Assembly (NCBI GenBank): GCA_047971485.1
Contig: JBKDZR010000116.1
Location: forward strand, 1 to 10,673
DNA from: JBKDZR01 sp047971485
Lineage (GTDB): Bacteria; Pseudomonadota; Alphaproteobacteria; Rhodobacterales; Rhodobacteraceae
Length of the DNA: 10,673 bases
Reading direction: 5' to 3'
Below are positions 6,650 to 10,673 of the stretch, piece after piece. The translations under genes were made by a program, and so were the position numbers. How positions within the stretch are numbered: position 1 is the stretch's first letter; every line of letters starts with the position of its first letter. The notes under the pieces are model-generated. The model did no database searches. It was not told where the DNA came from and worked only from the letters and a program-made list of their open reading frames with translations.

Positions 6650-6694
6650 GTGCAATCCAGCCGGATCGCCGGCATGATGAAGGAAGATGTTTCG

Positions 6695-7213
6695 ATGACC
6701 CCCGTGGATTTCTGGAAAACCGGCCTGGCGTGTTGGGTGCAGGCCAGCCAGCTGCAAATCAACATGACCCTGGCGATGTTCAAGATGGTGCCGGGCTGGG
6801 CGGCGCTGACCGTGGGGCAGCCCTCGGCTCCGGCGCGGACGGCCCGTCGGGCTGCTTCGGGAACGGCCAGCCGGCGCCGGCCGCGCGCGGCGGCCCCGGT
6901 CCGCACCGCACCGGTGCGTCCGGATCCGGTTGCCGCCCCGGCCAAGCCCGCGCGGCGTGCCCCGACGCGCAAGGCGGCCCCTGCAACGCCCCCGGCCAAG
7001 TCGTCGGAAACACCGGTCAAGTCGGCCCCGGCAGCGGTCAAGCCGGCGGATAACGTCACCAAGGCGATTGCGACGCCCAAGGCGAAAACCGCGGTCAAAC
7101 CGGCTGCGCGCAAGGCAACGGGCCCGCGCAAACCACGGGGCTCTGGGGCCAAGCCGGCAGCGGCGCGTCCGGCGCCATCCCCGACCCCGTCCAAGACCGG
7201 GCCGGACGCATGA
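6695..7213 (+). CDS. Unassigned protein with hydrophobic head and histone-H1-like Ala/Pro/Lys/Arg tail (phasin-PhaF-like architecture)
   Basis: A 172-residue protein of two unlike parts. Residues 1-42 form a hydrophobic or amphipathic helical head (MTPVDFWKTGLACWVQASQL, then QINMTLAMFKMVPGWAAL), without a classical signal peptide. Residues 43-172 are almost only Ala, Pro, Lys, Arg, Thr, Ser, Gly and Val, with about 29 basic and 4 acidic residues. The first half of the tail favours Arg and the second half Lys in AKP/KP-type units. Such tails occur in histone-H1-like proteins, AlgP and PhaF, where they bind nucleic acid, so DNA or RNA binding is inferred. No homologue can be named with certainty. 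The ATG at 6695 has AGGAAG 8 bases before it; a GTG at 6650 and ATGs at 6674 and 6677 are weaker. It lies inside the urease operon, 58 bases after ureB. Confidence 0.75.
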   Translation: MTPVDFWKTGLACWVQASQLQINMTLAMFKMVPGWAALTVGQPSAPARTARRAASGTASRRRPRAAAPVRTAPVRPDPVAAPAKPARRAPTRKAAPATPPAKSSETPVKSAPAAVKPADNVTKAIATPKAKTAVKPAARKATGPRKPRGSGAKPAAARPAPSPTPSKTGPDA

Positions 7214-7226
7214 TCGTGACCGGGCG

Positions 7227-7574
7227 ATGATCCCTTTTGGATTGATATCCCCGCTTTGGGTCACGGGCGAGGTGATGGGGACGGGCATGGAATTGGCCGT
7301 TCTGGCGGTCGAAGCCCAAAGTGTCATTGCCATGCGCATGATGGGCATGACCGGTCTCTGGACGATGCCGCGCAGTGAAAATGAACGGATGCTGCGGGAA
7401 AAACCGCCGGCCTTCACCCATGCCGTCTGGGCGGCCTGGGCCGCTGCGCTTGGCGGACAACGGCCTGATCAGGTAATGGCTGCCGCCGTACGTCCGTTGC
7501 GGCGCCAGACCCGGCGGAATGTCCGCCGCCTGGGCCGCTCGGGCCCGCGCAATCCCTTTTTGCTGCCAAAGTGA
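7227..7574 (+). CDS. Small basic protein of unknown function between ureB and ureC
   Basis: A 115-residue protein. A head of hydrophobic and Met-rich segments (residues 4-46, including AVEAQSVIAMRMMGMTGLW at 28-46) is followed by a polar turn SENERMLREKPPAF at 50-63. An alanine/tryptophan helix THAVWAAWAAALGG comes next at 64-77, then a basic end RPLRRQTRRNVRRLGR at 89-104. I recall similar short proteins in Rhodobacteraceae, sometimes labelled 'antifreeze protein' without functional support. The general look is that of a small phasin-like helical protein. Its head resembles that of the preceding gene (W-x-T-G near the start, then a Gln/Met-rich helix ending in G-x-W or GW), so the two may be distant paralogues. 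The ATG lies 13 bases after the preceding stop and has no strong ribosome site, so translational coupling is likely. The function is unknown. Confidence 0.72.
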   Translation: MIPFGLISPLWVTGEVMGTGMELAVLAVEAQSVIAMRMMGMTGLWTMPRSENERMLREKPPAFTHAVWAAWAAALGGQRPDQVMAAAVRPLRRQTRRNVRRLGRSGPRNPFLLPK

Positions 7575-7586
7575 TGCGAAAGCGGG

Positions 7587-7616
7587 CTTTTTTAAAATTA
7601 ACGCCTGAAATTTAAG
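7587..7616. other. AT-rich patch upstream of ureC
   Basis: About 30 bases after the stop of the small basic gene are rich in A and T (CTTTTTTAAAATTAACGCC and GAAATTTAAGC), in sharp contrast to the surrounding sequence. AAAGCGGGCTTT at its left end could form a very small stem before a T-run, a weak terminator at best. Alternatively the patch could be an UP-like element for an internal ureC promoter. Neither reading is supported by a strong motif. Confidence 0.35.
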
Positions 7617-7659
7617 CACCTCGGGGCAGGCTGACAGGTGATCCCTTGAGATACCGCTT

Positions 7660-7686
7660 TGGTCTGCGAAAACTGTCGCCAGACCA
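7660..7686 (+). promoter_or_regulatory. Inverted repeat in the ureC leader, next to the ribosome site
   Basis: TGGTCTG and CAGACCA are perfect 7-base arms with 13 bases between; inside, CG/CG can add two pairs across a one-base bulge, leaving an AAAACTGT loop. The GAGGAGA ribosome site of ureC starts 6 bases after the right arm. It could be an mRNA leader hairpin affecting ureC translation or an operator. Confidence 0.35.
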
Positions 7687-7708
7687 CCAGTGAGGAGAGC
7701 CCCAGCAC

Positions 7709-9418
7709 ATGCCCGTTCAGATTTCCCGCGCGGTCTATGCCGATATGTACGGACCGACCACCGGTGACCGCGTGCGCCTGGCCGATACCGACCTGATCAT
7801 CGAGGTCGAGCGCGACCTGACCACCTATGGTGAAGAGGTCAAGTTCGGCGGCGGCAAGGTGATCCGCGATGGTATGGGCCAGTCCCAGCGTACCCGTGCC
7901 GAGGGGGCGCTGGACACGGTCGTCACCAATGCGCTGATCCTGGACAGCACCGGCATCTACAAGGCCGATCTGGGTCTGAAGGACGGGCGTATCGCGGCTA
8001 TCGGCAAGGCCGGCAACCCCGACACCCAGCCCGGTGTCGATATCGTCATCGGCCCGGGCACCGAGATCATCGCCGGCGAAGGCCGCATCCTGACCGCCGG
8101 CGGCTTTGACAGCCATATCCACTACATTTGCCCGCAACAGATCGACGATGCGCTGCATTCCGGCCTGACGACGATGCTGGGCGGCGGCACGGGTCCGGCC
8201 CATGGCACATTGGCCACCACCTGCACGCCGGGGCCCTGGCATCTGGGGCGCATGTTGCAAGCGGCCGATGCCTTTCCCATGAACCTGGCTTTTGCCGGCA
8301 AGGGCAATGTGGCGCTGCCTGCTGCGCTGGAGGAACAGATCCTCGGCGGGGCTTGCGCGCTGAAACTGCATGAGGACTGGGGCACCACACCTGCAGCGAT
8401 CGACTGCTGCCTTGGGGTCGCAGACGCGTTCGACATCCAGGTGATGATCCATACCGACACGCTGAACGAATCCGGCTTTGTCGAAACCACGCTGAAGGCG
8501 ATGAAGGGCCGTACCATCCACGCTTTTCACACCGAAGGCGCCGGGGGCGGTCATGCCCCTGATATCATCAAGGTCTGCGGTGAGGATTTCGTCATCCCGT
8601 CCTCGACCAATCCGACGCGGCCCTACACGGTGAACACACTGGAAGAGCATCTGGATATGCTCATGGTCTGTCACCATCTCGACCGCGCCATCCCCGAGGA
8701 TGTCGCCTTCGCCGAAAGCCGGATCCGCAAGGAAACCATCGCGGCCGAGGATATCCTGCATGATATGGGTGCATTCTCGATCATCGCCAGTGACAGCCAG
8801 GCCATGGGCCGGGTCGGCGAGGTGATCATCCGCACCTGGCAAACCGCCCACAAGATGAAGGTTCAGCGCGGTCGCCTGCCTGAAGAAACCGGCCAGAACG
8901 ACAATTTCCGGGTCAAGCGCTATGTGGCCAAATACACGATCAATCCGGCGATTGCCCACGGCCTGGCCCATGAAATCGGGTCCATCGCGGTGGGCAAGAG
9001 GGCCGATCTGGTGCTGTGGTCGCCGGCCTTTTTCGGGGTCAAGCCTGAAATGGTTCTGCTGGGCGGAACAGTCGCCATGGCCCAGATGGGGGATCCCAAC
9101 GCTTCGATCCCGACGCCACAGCCGGTCTACAGTCGGACGATGTGGGGGGGCTATGGGCGTTCGGTCGAACGCTCGGCGGTGACGTTCGTCAGTGCGGCGG
9201 CGCAGGATGCGGGGATCGGTGCCGCGCTGGGGCTGTGCAAGGACACGCTGGCAGTGCGGAATACGCGAATGATCGGCAAGGCCGACATGGTGCTGAACGC
9301 CGCCACCCCCCGGATCGAGGTGAACCCCGAGACCTACGAGGTCCGCGCCGATGGCGAGTTGCTGACCTGCGAACCGGCGGCGGACCTGCCCATGGCGCAG
9401 CGTTACTTCCTGTTCTGA
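7709..9418 (+). CDS. ureC: Urease alpha (catalytic) subunit
   Basis: Nickel-dependent amidohydrolase that splits urea into ammonia and carbamate in the cytosol. It has 569 residues, full length for the family. The di-nickel site is intact: His136 and His138 in DSHIHYICPQQ, Lys219 (to be carbamylated) in ACALKLHEDWGTTP, His248 in MIHTDTLNESGF, His274 in AFHTEGAGGGHAPD and Asp362 in IASDSQAMGRVGE. The active-site flap carries Cys321 and catalytic His322 in MLMVCHHLD. Numbering is two above the Klebsiella enzyme throughout, so there are no insertions in the core. The ATG follows a strong GAGGAG site 11 bases upstream. ureE follows after 9 bases. The preceding 1.07 kb separates it from ureB, which is unusual. 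Confidence 0.98.
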   Translation: MPVQISRAVYADMYGPTTGDRVRLADTDLIIEVERDLTTYGEEVKFGGGKVIRDGMGQSQRTRAEGALDTVVTNALILDSTGIYKADLGLKDGRIAAIGKAGNPDTQPGVDIVIGPGTEIIAGEGRILTAGGFDSHIHYICPQQIDDALHSGLTTMLGGGTGPAHGTLATTCTPGPWHLGRMLQAADAFPMNLAFAGKGNVALPAALEEQILGGACALKLHEDWGTTPAAIDCCLGVADAFDIQVMIHTDTLNESGFVETTLKAMKGRTIHAFHTEGAGGGHAPDIIKVCGEDFVIPSSTNPTRPYTVNTLEEHLDMLMVCHHLDRAIPEDVAFAESRIRKETIAAEDILHDMGAFSIIASDSQAMGRVGEVIIRTWQTAHKMKVQRGRLPEETGQNDNFRVKRYVAKYTINPAIAHGLAHEIGSIAVGKRADLVLWSPAFFGVKPEMVLLGGTVAMAQMGDPNASIPTPQPVYSRTMWGGYGRSVERSAVTFVSAAAQDAGIGAALGLCKDTLAVRNTRMIGKADMVLNAATPRIEVNPETYEVRADGELLTCEPAADLPMAQRYFLF

Positions 9419-9427
9419 GGGATCCCC

Positions 9428-9904
9428 ATGACCCGCATTGCCAGCCTGCCGATCTGTTCCGATCTGGCCCCCACCGGTCCGGCAGAGGATGAAATCCATC
9501 TGGATTACGAGGCCCGTTTTCTGCGCCGTAAGCGTTTGACGACGGATAAGGGGCTGGATTTCCTGGTTGATTTTCCGGAAACGCGCAGTCTTGACGATGG
9601 CCAGATACTGGTGCTGGACACAGGCCAGCGGATTGCCGTGCGCGCAGCAAAGGAACCCGTGCTGGAGATCACCGGCGATCTGCCGCGCCTGGCCTGGCAT
9701 ATCGGCAACCGCCACACGCCCTGCCAGATCTTCGCCACCCATCTGCGGATCCGTGACGATCACGTTCTGGCTGCCATGCTGCGGAAGCTGGGGGCCCAGG
9801 TGATGCCGCGTGTGGCCGTGTTCACCCCTGAACGCGGCGCCTATGGCCATGGCCGGACTTTGGCGCATTCCCATGGGCCGGGCGATCACGATCATGCCCC
9901 CTGA
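9428..9904 (+). CDS. ureE: Urease accessory protein UreE (nickel metallochaperone)
   Basis: Cytosolic dimeric protein that carries nickel to the UreDFG-apourease complex. It has 158 residues. The N-terminal domain includes RFLRRKRLTTDKGLDFLVD at 30-48. The central metal-binding domain has LAWHIGNRHTPCQI at 88-101, where His96 matches the interfacial nickel-binding histidine of the family. DDHVLAAMLRKLGAQV (110-125) is the conserved helix after it. The C-terminal tail is histidine-containing (His141, 147, 149, 154 and 156 within the last 19 residues), a short version of the His-rich tails that store extra nickel. The ATG follows a GAGGG site in the 9-base gap after ureC. Its last 11 bases overlap ureF in another frame. 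Confidence 0.96.
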   Translation: MTRIASLPICSDLAPTGPAEDEIHLDYEARFLRRKRLTTDKGLDFLVDFPETRSLDDGQILVLDTGQRIAVRAAKEPVLEITGDLPRLAWHIGNRHTPCQIFATHLRIRDDHVLAAMLRKLGAQVMPRVAVFTPERGAYGHGRTLAHSHGPGDHDHAP

Positions 9905-10532
9905 CCGCGATCTGCTGACCTTGGTGCAATGGCTGTCACCGGCCTTCCCAGTCGGGGGATTCGCCTATTCCCACGGGCTGGATTGGGTGATCGGGGGCAC
10001 CGAGTGCCGCGATGCCCGGGCGCTGGAGGTCTGGCTGCGGGGGGTGCTGCACCATGGAGGGGGCTGGAACGATGCCGTGGCCTTGTCCCTGATGCTGCGC
10101 GGCGCGGATCCCGACCGGATTGCGGCGCTGGTGTTGGCCCTGGCGGGCAGCGCGGAACGGCGGCGCGAAACCCTGGCCCAGGGGCGCGCCTTTTCGGCCG
10201 CTGTCGGCGCCTTGACGGATCGGCCGGCCCGGGACTGGCCCTTGCCGGTGGCGGTCGGGGATGCGGCAAGGCGGCTGGAGGTTCCGGTGGAAACGATGAT
10301 TTCTCTTTATCTTCAGTCTTTTGTCACCAATCTTTCTATGGTGGCGACCCGTGCGGTGCCGCTTGGTCAGAACGAAGGGCAGCGCTTGATCCAGGCCTTG
10401 TCCGCTGACTTGCCCGATCTGGCCGCCCGGGCTGCGAAGGCCGATGAGGATGATTTCGGCACCGGTGCGCCCCTGGCCGATCTGGCCGCGATGCTGCATG
10501 AAACCCAAGAGCCGCGGCTCTTCCTGACCTGA
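9894..10532 (+). CDS. ureF: Urease accessory protein UreF
   Basis: All-helical cytosolic protein that bridges UreD and the GTPase UreG and gates nickel transfer and GTP hydrolysis. It has 212 residues. Family signatures are LVQWLSPAFPVGGFAYSHGL at 10-29, a WNDAVALSLMLRG helix at 58-70, VPVETMISLYLQSFVTNL at 130-147, ATRAVPLGQNEGQRLI at 151-166 and the C-terminal LADLAAMLHETQEPRLFLT. The frame stays open to 9810, but the ATG at 9894 gives the normal UreF start and overlaps the end of ureE by 11 bases, so translation is probably coupled. No strong ribosome site is seen. ureG starts 11 bases after the stop. Confidence 0.96.
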   Translation: MPPDRDLLTLVQWLSPAFPVGGFAYSHGLDWVIGGTECRDARALEVWLRGVLHHGGGWNDAVALSLMLRGADPDRIAALVLALAGSAERRRETLAQGRAFSAAVGALTDRPARDWPLPVAVGDAARRLEVPVETMISLYLQSFVTNLSMVATRAVPLGQNEGQRLIQALSADLPDLAARAAKADEDDFGTGAPLADLAAMLHETQEPRLFLT

Positions 10533-10543
10533 AAGGAATTGCG

Positions 10544-10673
10544 ATGAACGGACCGTTGCGGGTGGGCATTGGTGGCCCGGTGGGGGCGGGGAAAACCACC
10601 CTGACCGAGCAATTGTGCCGGGCGCTGGCGGGGCGCTGTTCCATGGCGGTGATCACCAATGACATCTATACCC
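10544..10673 (+). CDS. ureG: Urease accessory GTPase UreG (5' end only)
   Basis: Only 43 codons lie in the window. The P-loop GIGGPVGAGKTTLTEQLCRA at 8-27 is the SIMIBI-class GTPase motif in the form characteristic of UreG, followed by MAVITNDIYT at 34-43, the start of the second conserved block. UreG uses GTP hydrolysis to drive nickel delivery with UreD and UreF. The ATG follows AAAGGA 6 bases upstream, in the short gap after ureF. The truncation is due to the window edge and not a break in the gene. Confidence 0.96.
   Translation, partial: MNGPLRVGIGGPVGAGKTTLTEQLCRALAGRCSMAVITNDIYT

Noticed and set aside
6930..7226. An Arg-rich extension in frame upstream of the small basic gene (start at 6930)
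   Set aside because: It is a shifted reading of the Ala/Pro/Lys-rich tail of the preceding gene and lacks a ribosome site; the ATG at 7227 gives a compact protein.
7592..7615. CtrA-type TTAA-N7-TTAA site in the AT-rich patch
   Set aside because: Three TTAA words are present but spaced by 2 and 10 bases, not 7.
6637..7666. TGGTCTG repeats after ureB (6637) and before ureC (7660) as target-site duplications of an insertion
   Set aside because: The same 7-mer also occurs inside the ureC coding sequence near 8665, there is no transposase or terminal inverted repeat, and 7 bases is short enough for chance.
7598..9895. A 765-codon open frame on the minus strand opposite ureC and ureE
   Set aside because: ureC and ureE on the plus strand have intact catalytic and metal-binding residues; the antisense frame shows no recognisable domain and reflects high GC3.

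Overview
This is GC-rich chromosomal DNA (well above 60% GC by eye) from an alphaproteobacterium, most likely Rhodobacteraceae and Paracoccus-like. That placement rests on the protein sequences, the ureDAB-C-EFG order and the small urease-linked proteins I associate with this family. I could not run a database search. No tRNA, rRNA, CRISPR array, insertion sequence or attachment site was found. There is no gene-free stretch longer than 300 bases.

Left half, minus strand (1-4777). In transcription order the genes are pyrC (dihydroorotase), pyrE (orotate phosphoribosyltransferase), dnaB (replicative helicase), a small NTF2/ketosteroid-isomerase-like protein, and a regulator with an excisionase-type DNA-binding domain fused to a periplasmic-binding-like ligand domain, which runs off the left edge. 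pyrC and pyrE are 3 bases apart and probably translationally coupled. A 0.2 kb gap before dnaB holds two near-consensus DnaA boxes and a candidate promoter. The ligand-sensing regulator has a 14-base palindrome over its own candidate -10 region.

Right half, plus strand (5016-10673). This is a urease operon in the order ureD, ureA, ureB, two unassigned small genes, ureC, ureE, ureF, ureG. It diverges from pyrC across 238 bases that hold a long inverted repeat and a strong GC hairpin. UreA, UreB and UreC form the nickel enzyme. UreD, UreF and UreG form the GTP-dependent activation complex, and UreE delivers nickel. All catalytic and metal-binding residues checked in UreC are present. ureG is cut by the right edge after 43 codons.

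The unusual part is the 1.07 kb between ureB and ureC. It encodes a 172-residue protein with a short hydrophobic/amphipathic head and a long Ala/Pro/Lys/Arg tail (an architecture like the PhaF phasin with its histone-H1-like tail). A 115-residue protein follows, with a similar head and a different, basic C-terminus. A terminator-like hairpin between ureA and ureB, and an AT-rich patch plus leader hairpin before ureC, suggest that the operon may be expressed or processed in segments.
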